Below are positions 24,301 through 38,200 of a DNA stretch of 64,000 bases, in pieces. The notes beneath the pieces are model-generated. The model was given only the letters and a program-made list of their open reading frames with translations. It was not told the origin of the DNA and searched no databases. Location of the stretch: NCBI GenBank assembly GCA_032622095.1, contig CP136063.1:273969426-274033425 (forward strand), written 5' to 3'. The translations under genes were made by a program, and so were the position numbers. Position 1 is the first letter of the stretch. Each line of letters starts with the position of its first letter. Source of the DNA: Siphonodentalium dalli. Taxonomy: Eukaryota > Mollusca > Scaphopoda > Gadilida > Siphonodentaliidae.

Positions 24301-26631
24301 GTATGTGAATGATCTTTATTTGTAACATACCATGAATAAGACTAACAATGGACGTACTTTGTTGGTTACATACCAGGAATAAGACAGGCAATGAACGCTC
24401 TTTATTTGTAACATACCAGGAGTAAGACTAACAATGAACGCTCTTTATTGGTAACATACCAGGAGTAAGACTAACAATGGACGTTCTTTGTTGGTTACAT
24501 ACCAGGGATAAGACTAGCAATGAACGCTCTTTATTTGTAACATACCATGAATAAGACTAACAATGGACGTTCTTTGTTGGTTACATACCAGGAATAAGAC
24601 TAGCAATGAACGCTCTTTATTTGTAACATATCAGGAGTAAGACTAACAATGAACGCTCTTTATTTGTAACTTACCAAGAGTAAGACTAACAATGGACGTT
24701 ATTTGTTGTTTACATACCAGGGATATGACTAGCAATGAACGCTCTTTATTTGTAACATGCAATGAATAAGACTAACAATTGACGTTCTTTGTTGGTTACA
24801 TACCAGAAATAAGACTAGCAATGAACGCTCTTTATTTTTAACATACCATGAATAAGACTAACAATGGACGTTCTTTGTTGGTTACATACCAGGATTAAGA
24901 CTAGCAATGAACGCTCTTTATTTGTAACATACAATGAGTATGACTAACTATGAACGCGCTTTATTTGTAACATACCAGGAATATACCAACAATGGACGTT
25001 CTTTGTTGGTTACATACCAGGAATAGATTAACAGTGAACGCTCTTTATTTGTAACATACCATGAATAAGACTAACAATGGACGTTCTTTGTTGGTTACAT
25101 ACCAGGAGTAAGACTATCAATGAGCGTTCTTTATTTGTAACATACAAGGAATAGACTAACAATGAACGCTCTTTATTAGTAACATACCAGGAATAAGACT
25201 AACAATGAGCGTTCGCTATTTGTAACATACCAGGAATAAGACTAACAATGAGCGTTCTTTATTTGTAACATACCATGACTAAGACTGACAATGAACGGTA
25301 TTTATTGGTAACATACAATGAGTAGACTTACAATGAACGCTCTTTATGTGTAACATACCAGGAATAAGACTAACAATGAACGATCTTTATTTGTAACATA
25401 CCATGAATATACTAACAAGGAACGCTCTTTATTTCAAACATACCATGACTAATACTAACAATGAACGGTCTTATTTTTAACATACAATGAGTAAGACTAA
25501 CATTGAACGCTCTGTATTTGTAACATACCAGGCATAAGACTAACAATGAACGATCTTTATTTGTAACATACCATGAATATACTAACAGTGAACGCTTTTT
25601 ATGTGTATCATACCAGGAATAAGACTAACAATGAACGCTCTTTATTTGTAACATACCATGAACAAGAATAACAATGGACGGTCTTTATTTGTAACATACC
25701 ACGAATAGACTAACAATGAACGCTCTTCAATTGTAACATACCAGGAATAGACTAACAATGAACGCTCTTTATTTGTAACATACCAGGAATATACTAACAA
25801 TGAACGCTCTTTATTTGTAACATACCAGGGATAGACCAACAATTGACGCTCTTTATTTGTAATATACCATGAATAGACTAACAATGAACGTTCTTTATTT
25901 GTAACATACCATGAATAAACTAACAATGAACGTTCTTTATTTGTAACATACCAGGAATAAGACAAACAATGAACGCTCTTTATTTGTAACATACCAGGAA
26001 TAGTCTTACAATGAACGCTCTTTATTTGTAACATAACATGAATAGACTAGCAATGAACGCTCTTTATTAGTAACATACCAGGAATATAATAACAATGAAC
26101 GCTCTTTATTTGTAACATACCATGAATAGACTAAAAATGAACGTTCTTTATTTGTAACATACCAGGAATAGAGTAACAATGAACGCTCTTTATTTGTAAC
26201 ATACCAGGAATAGACTAACAATGAACGCTCTTTATTTGTAACTTACCAGGAATAGACTAACAATGAACGTTCTTTATTTGTAACATACCAGGAATAGACT
26301 AACAATGAGCGTTCTTTATTTGTAGCATATTAGGAGTAAGACTAACAATGAAAGTTCTTTATTTTTAACATACAATGAGTAAGACTAACAATGAACGCTC
26401 TATATTTGTAACATACCAGGCATAAGACTAACAATGAACGATCTTTATTTGTAACATACCATGAATATATTAACAATGAACGCTTTTTATGTGTATCATA
26501 CCAGGAAAAAGACTAACAATGAACGCTCTTTATTTGTAACATACCATGAATAAGAATAACAATGGACGGTCTTTATTTGTAACATACCACGAATAGACTA
26601 ACAATGAACGCTCTTTAATTGTAACATACCA
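21322..26631 (+). repeat. Forward block after island 1, containing a 5104-bp tandem unit
   Basis: Forward orientation resumes at a point equivalent to 11440 in the reference unit. The segment 21528-26631 is followed head-to-tail by a second copy beginning at 26632 (offset 5104 bp). The block is also collinear with 35213-40457 (offset 13891 bp, then 13827 bp after a 64-bp duplication private to this copy). An internal jump near 22130 joins two unit regions that are not adjacent in the reference unit, so this is a rearranged HOR. Confidence 0.88.
24236..24314 (+). repeat. 64-bp tandem duplication around a half-deleted monomer
   Basis: GGTATGTGAATGATC occurs at 24236 and again at 24300. Equivalent copies (29340, 31574, 38127, 55549) have it once, so the extra 64 bp arose here. 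The motif marks a monomer in which about 21 bp, including the linker, are missing between TATTGGTA and GAATGATC. It also occurs at 864, 10789 and 15781, and in reverse complement at 51896-51910. Confidence 0.92.
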
Positions 26632-29600
26632 TGACTAAGACTAACAATGAACGGTATTTATTGGTAACATACAATGAGTAGACTTACAATGAACGCTCTT
26701 TATGTGTAACATACCAGGAATAAGACTAACAATGAACGATCTTTATTTGTAACATACCATGAATATACTAACAAGGAACGCTCTTTATTTCTAACATACC
26801 ATGACTAATACTAACAATGAACGGTCTTATTTTTAACATACAATGAGTAAGACTAACATTGAACGCTCTGTATTTGTAACATACCAGGCATAAGACTAAC
26901 AATGAACGATCTTTATTTGTAACATACCATGAATATACTAACAATGAACGCTGTTTATGTGTATCATACTAGGAATACGACTAACAATGAACGCTCTTTA
27001 TTTGTAACATACCATGAACAAGAATAACAATGGACGGTCTTTATTTGTAACATAACACGAATAGACTAACAATGAACGCTCTTCAATTGTAACATACCAG
27101 GAATAGACTAACAATGAACGCTCTTTATTTGTAACATACCAGGAATAGACTAACAATGAACGCTCTTTATTTGTAACATACCAGGGATAGACCAACAATT
27201 AACGCTCTTTATTTGTAATATACCATGAATATACTAACAAGGCACGCTCTTTATTTGTAACATACAAGGAGTAAGACTAACAATGAACGCTCTTTATTTG
27301 TAACATACCAGGAATAGACTAAATAACAATGAGCGTTATTTATTTGTAACAAACCAGGAATAGACTAACAATGAACTCTCTATATTTTTAACATACAATG
27401 TGTAAGACTAACAATGAACGCTCTTTATTTGTAACATACCAGGAATAAGACTAACAATGAACGATCTTTATTTGTAACATACCATGAATATACTAACGAG
27501 GAACGCTCTTTATTTGTAACATACAATGACAAAGACTAACAATGAACGGTCTTTATTGGTAACAAACAATACATAGACTAACAATGAACGCTCTTTATGT
27601 GTAACATACCAGGAATAAGACTACCAATGGACGTTCTTTGTTGGTTACATACCAGGAATAGACTAACAATAAACGCTCTTTGTTTGTAACATACCAGGAA
27701 TAGACTAACAATGAACGCTCTTTATTCGTAACATACCAGGAATAAGACTAACAATGAATGATCTTTATTGGTAACATACCAGGAATAGACTAACAATGAA
27801 CGCTCATTATTGGTTATTTACCAGGAGGTGACTAACAGTGAACGCTCTTTATTTGTAACATACCATGAATAAGACTAACAATGGACGTTCTTTGTTGGTT
27901 ACATACCAGGAATAGACTAACAATGGGCATTCTATATTGGTAACATACCAGGAGTAAGACTAACAATGAACGCTCTTTATTTATAACATACCAGGAATAG
28001 ACTAACAATGAGCGTTCTTCATTTGTAACATACCAGGAGTAAGACTAACAATGAACGCTCTTTATTTTTAACATACCAGGAATAGACTATATAGCAATGA
28101 GCGTTCTTTATTTGTAACATACTAGGAATAGACTAATAATGAACGCTCTTTATTTGTAACATACCAGGAATAGACTAACAATGAACGTTCTTTATTTGTA
28201 ACATACCTGGAATAAGACTAACAATGGACGTTCTTTATTTGTAACATACCAGGAATAGACTAACAATGAGCGTTCTTTATTTGTAACATACCAGGAATAA
28301 GACTAGCAATGAACGTTCTGTATTTGTAACATACCAGGAATAGACTAGCAATGAACGCTCTTTATTTGTAACATACCAGGAATAAGACTAAAAATGGACG
28401 TTCTTTATTTGTAACATACCAGGAATAAGACTAACAATGGACGTTCTTTATTTGTAATTTATTAGGAATAAACAAACAATGAGCGTTCTTTATTTGTAAC
28501 ATACCTGGAATAAGACTAGCAATGAACGTTCTTTATTTGTAACATACCAGGAATAGACTAGCAATGAACGCTCTTTATTTGTAACATACCAGGAATAGAC
28601 TAACAATGGACGTTCTTTATTTGTAACATACCAGGAATAGACTAACAATGAGCGTTCTTTATTTGTAACATACCAGGAATAAGACCAACAATGGACGTTC
28701 TTTATTTGTAACATATCAGGAATAGACTATCAATGGACACTCTTTATTTGTAACGTACCAGGAATAGACTAGCAATGAACGCTCTTTGTTTGTAACATAC
28801 CATGAATAGACTAGCAATGAACGCTTTTTATTTGTTACATACATGTAATAGACTAAAAATGAGCGTTCGTTATTTGTAACATACCAGGAATATACTAACA
28901 ATGATCGTTCTTTATTTGTTACATACCATGAATATACTAGCAATGGGCGTTCTTTATTTGTAACATACCAGGAATAGACTAACAATGAACGCTCTTTATT
29001 TGTAACATACCAGGAATAGACTAACAATGAGCGTTCTTTATTTGTAACATACCAGGAATAGACTAACAATAAACGCTCTTTATTTGTAACAATACCAGGA
29101 ATAGACTAACAATGAGCATTCTGTGTTGGTTACATACCACGAATAAGACGAGCAATGAACGCACTTTATTTGTAACATACCAGGAATAGATTAGCAATGA
29201 ACGCTCTTTATTTGTAACATACCAGGAATAGACTAACAATGAACGCTCTGTATTTGTAACATACCAGGAATAGATAAACAATTAACGCTCTTTATTTGTA
29301 ACATACCAGGAATAAGACTAACAATGAACGCTCATTATTGGTATGTGAATGATCTTTATTTGTAACATACCATGAATAAGACTAACAATGGACGTACTTT
29401 GTTGGTTACATACCAGGAATAAGACAGGCAATGAACGCTCTTTATTTGTAACATACCAGGAGTAAGACTAACAATGAACGCTCTTTATTGGTAACATACC
29501 AGGAGTAAGACTAACAATGGACGTTCTTTGTTGGTTACATACCAGGGATAAGACTAGCAATGAACGCTCTTTATTTGTAACATACCATGAATAAGACTAA

Positions 29601-30000
29601 CAATGGACGTTCTTTGTTGGTTACATACCAGGAATAAGACTAGCAATGAACGCTCTTTATTTGTAACATATCAGGAGTAAGACTAACAATGAACGCTCTT
29701 TATTTGTAACTTACCAAGAGTAAGACTAACAATGGACGTTATTTGTTGTTTACATACCAGGGATATGACTAGCAATGAACGCTCTTTATTTGTAACATGC
29801 AATGAATAAGACTAACAATTGACGTTCTTTGTTGGTTACATACCAGAAATAAGACTAGCAATGAACGCTCTTTATTTTTAACATACCATGAATACGACTA
29901 ACAATGGACGTTCTTTGTTGGTTACATACCAGGATTAAGACTAGCAATGAACGCTCTTTATTTGTAACATACAATGAGTATGACTAACTATGAACGCGCT
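26632..30000 (+). repeat. Second copy of the 5104-bp unit (partial)
   Basis: This is collinear with 21528-24960 at offset 5104 bp, dropping to 5040 bp beyond the 64-bp duplication that the first copy has and this one lacks. Collinearity ends at 30000, where the copy switches to a GTACCATACC / AACCCTC variant monomer also seen near 32240, 45550 and 49580. Confidence 0.9.
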
Positions 30001-30713
30001 TAATTTGTACCATACCATGAGTAAGACTAACTATGAACCCTCTTTATTTGTAACATACCAGGAATAAGACTAACAATGAGCGTTCGCTATTTGTAACATA
30101 CCAGGAATAAGACTAACAATGAGCGTTCTTTATTTGTAACATACCATGACTAAGACTAACAATGAACGGTATTTATTGGTAACATACAATGAGTAGACTT
30201 ACAATGAACGCTCTTTATGTGTAACATACCAGGAATAAGACTAACAATGAACGATCTTTATTTGTAACATACCATGAATATACTAACAAGGAACGCTCTT
30301 TATTTCTAACATACCATGACTAATACTAACAATGCACGGTCTTATTTTTAACATACAATGAGTAAGACTAACATTGAACGCTCTGTATTTGTAACATACC
30401 AGGCATAATACTAACAATGGACGATCTTTATTTGTAACATACCATGAATATACTAACAATGAACGCATTTTATGTGTATCATACCAGGAATAAGACTAAC
30501 AATGAACGCTCTTTATTTGTAACATAACATGAACAAGAATAACAATGGACGGTCTTTATTTGTAACATACCACGAATAGACTAACAATGAACGCTCTTCA
30601 ATTGTAACATACCAGGAATAGACTAACAATGAACGCTCTTTATTTGTAACATACCAGGAATAGACTAACAATGAACGCTCTTTATTTGTAACATACCAGG
30701 GATAGACCAACAA
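28480..30713 (+). repeat. 2234-bp tandem duplication, copy 1
   Basis: The match begins at about 28475-28480 within AACAATGAGCG and runs to 30713 at a constant offset of 2234 bp with copy 2. Differences seen are single bases only (for example TACGAC at 29894, TAATTTG at 30001, AACATAACATG near 30526). Confidence 0.93.
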
Positions 30714-32947
30714 TGAGCGTTCTTTATTTGTAACATACCTGGAATAAGACTAGCAATGAACGTTCTTTATTTGTAACATACCAGGAATAGACTAGCAATG
30801 AACGCTCTTTATTTGTAACATACCAGGAATAGACTAACAATGGACGTTCTTTATTTGTAACATACCAGGAATAGACTAACAATGAGCGTTCTTTATTTGT
30901 AACATACCAGGAATAAGACCAACAATGGACGTTCTTTATTTGTAACATATCAGGAATAGACTATCAATGGACACTCTTTATTTGTAACGTACCAGGAATA
31001 GACTAGCAATGAACGCTCTTTGTTTGTAACATACCATGAATAGACTAGCAATGAACGCTTTTTATTTGTTACATACATGTAATAGACTAAAAATGAGCGT
31101 TCGTTATTTGTAACATACCAGGAATATACTAACAATGATCGTTCTTTATTTGTTACATACCATGAATATACTAGCAATGGGCGTTCTTTATTTGTAACAT
31201 ACCAGGAATAGACTAACAATGAACGCTCTTTATTTGTAACATACCAGGAATAGACTAACAATGAGCGTTCTTTATTTGTAACATACCAGGAATAGACTAA
31301 CAATAAACGCTCTTTATTTGTAACAATACCAGGAATAGACTAACAATGAGCATTCTGTGTTGGTTACATACCACGAATAAGACGAGCAATGAACGCACTT
31401 TATTTGTAACATACCAGGAATAGATTAGCAATGAACGCTCTTTATTTGTAACATACCAGGAATAGACTAACAATGAACGCTCTGTATTTGTAACATACCA
31501 GGAATAGATAAACAATTAACGCTCTTTATTTGTAACATACCAGGAATAAGACTAACAATGAACGCTCATTATTGGTATGTGAATGATCTTTATTTGTAAC
31601 ATACCATGAATAAGACTAACAATGGACGTACTTTGTTGGTTACATACCAGGAATAAGACAGGCAATGAACGCTCTTTATTTGTAACATACCAGGAGTAAG
31701 ACTAACAATGAACGCTCTTTATTGGTAACATACCAGGAGTAAGACTAACAATGGACGTTCTTTGTTGGTTACATACCAGGGATAAGACTAGCAATGAACG
31801 CTCTTTTTTTGTAACATACCATGAATAAGACTAACAATGGACGTTCTTTGTTGGTTACATACCAGGAATAAGACTAGCAATGAACGCTCTTTATTTGTAA
31901 CATATCAGGAGTAAGACTAACAATGAACGCTCTTTATTTGTAACTTACCAAGAGTAAGACTAACAATGGACGTTATTTGTTGTTTACATACCAGGGATAT
32001 GACTAGCAATGAACGCTCTTTATTTGTAACATGCAATGAATAAGACTAACAATTGACGTTCTTTGTTGGTTACATACCAGAAATAAGACTAGCAATGAAC
32101 GCTCTTTATTTTTAACATACCATGAATAAGACTAACAATGGACGTTCTTTGTTGGTTACATACCAGGATTAAGACTAGCAATGAACGCTCTTTATTTGTA
32201 ACATACAATGAGTATGACTAACTATGAACGCGCTTTATTTGTACCATACCATGAGTAAGACTAACTATGAACCCTCTTTATTTGTAACATACCAGGAATA
32301 AGACTAACAATGAGCGTTCGCTATTTGTAACATACCAGGAATAAGACTAACAATGAGCGTTCTTTATTTGTAACATACCATGACTAAGACTAACAATGAA
32401 CGGTATTTATTGGTAACATACAATGAGTAGACTTACAATGAACGCTCTTTATGTGTAACATACCAGGAATAAGACTAACAATGAACGATCTTTATTTGTA
32501 ACATACCATGAATATACTAACAAGGAACGCTCTTTATTTCTAACATACCATGACTAATACTAACAATGCACGGTCTTATTTTTAACATACAATGAGTAAG
32601 ACTAACATTGAACGCTCTGTATTTGTAACATACCAGGCATAATACTAACAATGGACGATCTTTATTTGTAACATACCATGAATATACTAACAATGAACGC
32701 ATTTTATGTGTATCATACCAGGAATAAGACTAACAATGAACGCTCTTTATTTGTAACATACCATGAACAAGAATAACAATGGACGGTCTTTATTTGTAAC
32801 ATACCACGAATAGACTAACAATGAACGCTCTTCAATTGTAACATACCAGGAATAGACTAACAATGAACGCTCTTTATTTGTAACATACCAGGAATAGACT
32901 AACAATGAACGCTCTTTATTTGTAACATACCAGGGATAGACCAACAA
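30714..32947 (+). repeat. 2234-bp tandem duplication, copy 2
   Basis: This is the immediate head-to-tail neighbour of copy 1. A private variant is an uninterrupted run of seven T at 31804-31810, where other copies have TTTATTT. That variant reappears, shortened by one base and in reverse complement, inside inverted island 3. Confidence 0.93.
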
Positions 32948-33202
32948 TTAACGCTCTTTATTTGTAATATACCATGAATATACTAACAAGGAACGCTCTT
33001 TATTTCTAACATACAAGGAGTAAGTCTAACAATGAACGCTCTTTATTTGTAACATACCAGGAATAGACTAAATAACAATGAGCGTTATTTATTTGTAACA
33101 AACCAGGAATAGACTAACAATGAACGCTCTTTATTTTTAACTTACAATGTGTAAGACTAACAATGAACGCTCTTTATTTGTAACATACCAGGAATAAGAC
33201 TA
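32948..33202 (+). repeat. Short forward stretch before inverted island 2
   Basis: Six forward monomers, including CTAAATAACAATG and AACTTACAATG variants. They are repeated at 50286-50540 with offset 17338 bp. Confidence 0.85.
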
Positions 33203-35207
33203 GCATTTATTGTTATTCTATTACTGGTACGTTACAAATAAAGAACGCTCATTGTTAGTCTAGTCCTGGTATGTTACAAATAAAGAGCGTTCATTGTTAG
33301 TCTATTCCTGGTATGTTACAAATAAAGAACGTTCATTGTTAGTCTATTCGTGGTATGTTACAAATAAAGAGCGTTCATCGTTAGTCTTACTCCTGGAATG
33401 TTACCAATAAAGAACGCTCATTATTAGTATATTCCTGGTAAGTTACAAATAAAGAGCGTTCATTGTTAGTCTATTCCTGGTATGTTACAAATAAAGAACG
33501 TTCATTGTTAGTCTATTCATGGTATGTTACAAATAAAGAGCGTTCATTGTTAGACTATTCCTGGTATGTTACAAATAAAGAGCGTTCATTGTTAGTCTTA
33601 CTCCTGGTATGTTACAAATAAATAACGCTCATTGTTAGTCTATTCCTTGTATGTTACAAATAAAGAGCGTTCATCGTTAGTCTTACTCCTGGAATGTTAC
33701 CAATAAAGAACGCTCAGTATTAGTATATTCCTGGTATGTTACAAATAAAGAGCGTACGATGTTAGTCTTACTCATTGTACGTTAAAAATAAAGACCCTTC
33801 ATTGGTAGTCTTACTCTTGGTATGTTAACAATAAATAACGCTCATTGTTATTATATTCCTGGTATGTTACAAATAAAGAGCGTTCATTGTTAGTCTATTC
33901 CTGGTATGTTACAAATAAAGAACGCTCATTGTTAGTCTTATTCCTGGTATGTTACAAATAAAGAGCGTTCATTGTTAGTCTATTCATGGTATGTAACCAA
34001 CAAAGAACGTCCATTGTTAGTCTTATTCCTGGTATGTTACACATTAAGAGCGTTCATTGTTGGTCTATTCATTGTTACCAATAAGGACCGTTCATTGTTA
34101 GTCTTAGTCATGGTATGTTACAAATAAAGAGCGTTCCTTGTTAGTATATTCATGGTATGTTACAAATAAAGATCGTTCATTGTTAGTCTTATTCCTGGTA
34201 TGTTACAAATACAGAGCGTTCATTGTTAGTCTTTCACGTTGTATGTTAAAAATAAAGAGCGTTAATTGTTAGTCTATTCCTGGTTTGTTACAAATAAATA
34301 GCGTTCATTGTTAGTCTTACTCCTGGTATGTTACAAATAAAGAACGCTCATTGTTAGTCTATTCCTGGTATGTTACAAATAAAGAGCGTTCATTGTTAGT
34401 CTTACTCCTGGTATGTTACCAATAAAGAACGCTAATTATTAGTATTTTCCTGGTATGTTACAAATAAAGAGCGTTCGATGTTAGTCTTACTCATTGTACG
34501 TTAAAAATAAAGACCGTTCATTGTTAGTCTTAGTCATGGTATGTTAGAAATAAAGAGCGCTCATTGTTAGTCTATTCCTGGTATGTTATAAATAAAGAGC
34601 GTTCATTGGTAGTCTTACTCCTGGTATGTTAACAATAAAGAACGCTCATTGTTAGTATATTCCTGGTATGTTACAAATAAAGAGCGTTCATTGTTAGTCT
34701 ATTCCTGGTATGTTACAAATAAAGAACGCTCATTGTTAGTCTTATTCCTGGTATGTTACAAATAAAGAGCATTCATTGTTAGTCTATTCCTGGTATGTAA
34801 CCAACAAAGAACGTCCATTGTTAGTCTTATTCATGGTATGTTACAAATAAAGAGCGTTCACTGTTAGTCACCTCCTGGTAAATAACCAATAATGAGCGTT
34901 CATTGTTAGTCTATTCCTGGTATGTTACCAATACAGATCATTCATTGTTATTCGTATTCCTGGTATGTTACAAATAAAGAGCGTGCATTGTTAGTCTATT
35001 CCTGGTATGTTACAAATAAAGAGCGTTTATTGTTAGTCTATTCCTGGTATGTAACCAACAAAGAACGTCCATTGTTAGTCTTATTCCTGGTATGTTACAC
35101 ATTAAGAGCGTTCATTGTTAGTCTATTAATTGTTTGTTACCAATAAAGACCGTTCATTGTTAGTCTTAGTCATGGTATGTTTCAAATAAAGTGCGTTCAT
35201 TGTTAGT
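33203..35207 (-). repeat. Inverted satellite island 2 (about 2.0 kb)
   Basis: Orientation flips at about 33203 (ACTAGCA runs into TTTATTGTTATTC) and flips back at the hairpin 35198-35222. The right 925 bp equal island 1. The whole island equals island 3 except for a 590-bp tract (34106-34695). The open repeat frame is on the plus strand (34922-35146). Confidence 0.95.
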
Positions 35208-35222
35208 ATAAGACTAACAATG
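35198..35222. other. Right inversion breakpoint of island 2
   Basis: Same CATTGTTAGT / ACTAACAATG hairpin as at 21307-21331, offset 13891 bp. This shows a shared single origin, not an independent inversion. Confidence 0.95.
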
Positions 35223-38200
35223 GACGTTCTTTGTTGGTTACATACCAGGAGTAAGACTATCAATGAGCGTTCTTTATTTGTAACATACAAGGAATAGACT
35301 AACAATGAACGCTCTTTATTAGTAACATACCAGGAATAAGACCAACAATGAGCGTTCGCTATTTGTAACATACCAGGAATAAGACTAACAATGAGCGTTC
35401 TTTATTTGTAACATACCATGACTAAGACTAACAATGAACGGTATTTATTGGTAACATACAATGAGTATACTTACAATGAACGCTCTTTATGTGTAACATA
35501 CCAGGAATAAGACTAACAATGAACGATCTTTATTTGTAACATACCATGAATATACTAACAAGGAACGCTCTTTATTTCTAACATACCATGACTAATACTA
35601 ACAACGAACGGTCTTATTTTTAACATACAATGAGTAAGACTAACATTGAACGCTCTGTATTTGTAACATACCAGGCATAAGACTAACAATGAACGATCTT
35701 TATTTGTAACATACCATGAATATACTAACAATGAACGCTGTTTATGTGTATCATACTAGGAATACGACTAACAATGAACGCTCTTTATTTGTAACATACC
35801 ATGAACAAGAATAACAATGGACGGTCTTTATTTGTAACATAACACGAATAGACTAACAATGAACGCTCTTCAATTGTAACATACCAGGAATAGACTAACA
35901 ATGAACGCTCTTTATTTGTAACATACCAGGAATAGACTAACAATGAACGCTCTTTATTTGTAACATACCAGGGATAGACCAACAATTAACGCTCTTTATT
36001 TGTAATATACCATGAATATACTAACAAGGCACGCTCTTTATTTGTAACATACAAGGAGTAAGACTAACAATGAACGCTCTTTATTTGTAACATACCAGGA
36101 ATAGACTAAATAACAATGAGCGTTATTTATTTGTAACAAACCAGGAATAGACTAACAATGAACGCTCTATATTTTTAACATACAATGTGTAAGACTAACA
36201 ATGAACGCTCTTTATTTGTAACATACCAGGAATAAGACTAACAATGAACGATCTTTATTTGTAACATACCATGAATATACTAACGAGGAACGCTCTTTAT
36301 TTGTAACATACAATGACAAAGACTAACAATGAACGGTCTTTATTGGTAACAAACAATACATAGACTAACAATGAACGCTCTTTATGTGTAACATACCAGG
36401 AATAAGACTACCAATGGACGTTCTTTGTTGGTTACATACCAGGAATAGACTAACAATAAACGCTCTTTGTTTGTAACATACCAGGAATAGACTAACAATG
36501 AACGCTCTTTATTCGTAACATACCAGGAATAAGACTAACAATGAATGATCTTTATTGGTAACATACCAGGAATAGACTAACAATGAACGCTCATTATTGG
36601 TTATTTACCAGGAGGTGACTAACAGTGAACGCTCTTTATTTGTAACATACCATGAATAAGACTAACAATGGACGTTCTTTGTTGGTTACATACCAGGAAT
36701 AGACTAACAATGGGCATTCTATATTGGTAACATACCAGGAGTAAGACTAACAATGAACGCTCTTTATTTATAACATACCAGGAATAGACTAACAATGAGC
36801 GTTCTTCATTTGTAACATACCAGGAGTAAGACTAACAATGAACGCTCTTTATTTTTAACATACCAGGAATAGACTATATAGCAATGAGCGTTCTTTATTT
36901 GTAACATACTAGGAATAGACTAATAATGAACGCTCTTTATTTGTAACATACCAGGAATAGACTAACAATGAACGTTCTTTATTTGTAACATACCTGGAAT
37001 AAGACTAACAATGGACGTTCTTTATTTGTAACATACCAGGAATAGACTAACAATGAGCGTTCTTTATTTGTAACATACCAGGAATAAGACTAGCAATGAA
37101 CGTTCTGTATTTGTAACATACCAGGAATAGACTAGCAATGAACGCTCTTTATTTGTAACATACCAGGAATAAGACTAAAAATGGACGTTCTTTATTTGTA
37201 ACATACCAGGAATAAGACTAACAATGGACGTTCTTTATTTGTAATTTACCAGGAATAAACAAACAATGAGCGTTCTTTATTTGTAACATACCTGGAATAA
37301 GACTAGCAATGAACGTTCTTTATTTGTAACATACCAGGAATAGACTAGCAATGAACGCTCTTTATTTGTAACATACCAGGAATAGACTAACAATGGACGT
37401 TCTTTATTTGTAACATACCAGGAATAGACTAACAATGAGCGTTCTTTATTTGTAACATACCAGGAATAAGACCAACAATGGACGTTCTTTATTTGTAACA
37501 TATCAGGAATAGACTATCAATGGACACTCTTTATTTGTAACGTACCAGGAATAGACTAGCAATGAACGCTCTTTGTTTGTAACATACCATGAATAGACTA
37601 GCAATGAACGCTTTTTATTTGTTACATACATGTAATAGACTAAAAATGAGCGTTCGTTATTTGTAACATACCAGGAATATACTAACAATGATCGTTCTTT
37701 ATTTGTTACATACCATGAATATACTAGCAATGGGCGTTCTTTATTTGTAACATACCAGGAATAGACTAACAATGAACGCTCTTTATTTGTAACATACCAG
37801 GAATAGACTAACAATGAGCGTTCTTTATTTGTAACATACCAGGAATAGACTAACAATAAACGCTCTTTATTTGTAACAATACCAGGAATAGACTAACAAT
37901 GAGCATTCTGTGTTGGTTACATACCACGAATAAGACGAGCAATGAACGCACTTTATTTGTAACATACCAGGAATAGATTAGCAATGAACGCTCTTTATTT
38001 GTAACATACCAGGAATAGACTAACAATGAACGCTCTGTATTTGTAACATACCAGGAATAGATAAACAATTAACGCTCTTTATTTGTAACATACCAGGAAT
38101 AAGACTAACAATGAACGCTCATTATTGGTATGTGAATGATCTTTATTTGTAACATACCATGAATAAGACTAACAATGGACGTACTTTGTTGGTTACATAC

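Noticed and set aside
33203-35207. Inverted islands as transposable elements with inverted ends
   Set aside because: Their content is ordinary satellite monomers in reverse. There are no terminal repeats, target duplications or coding sequence.
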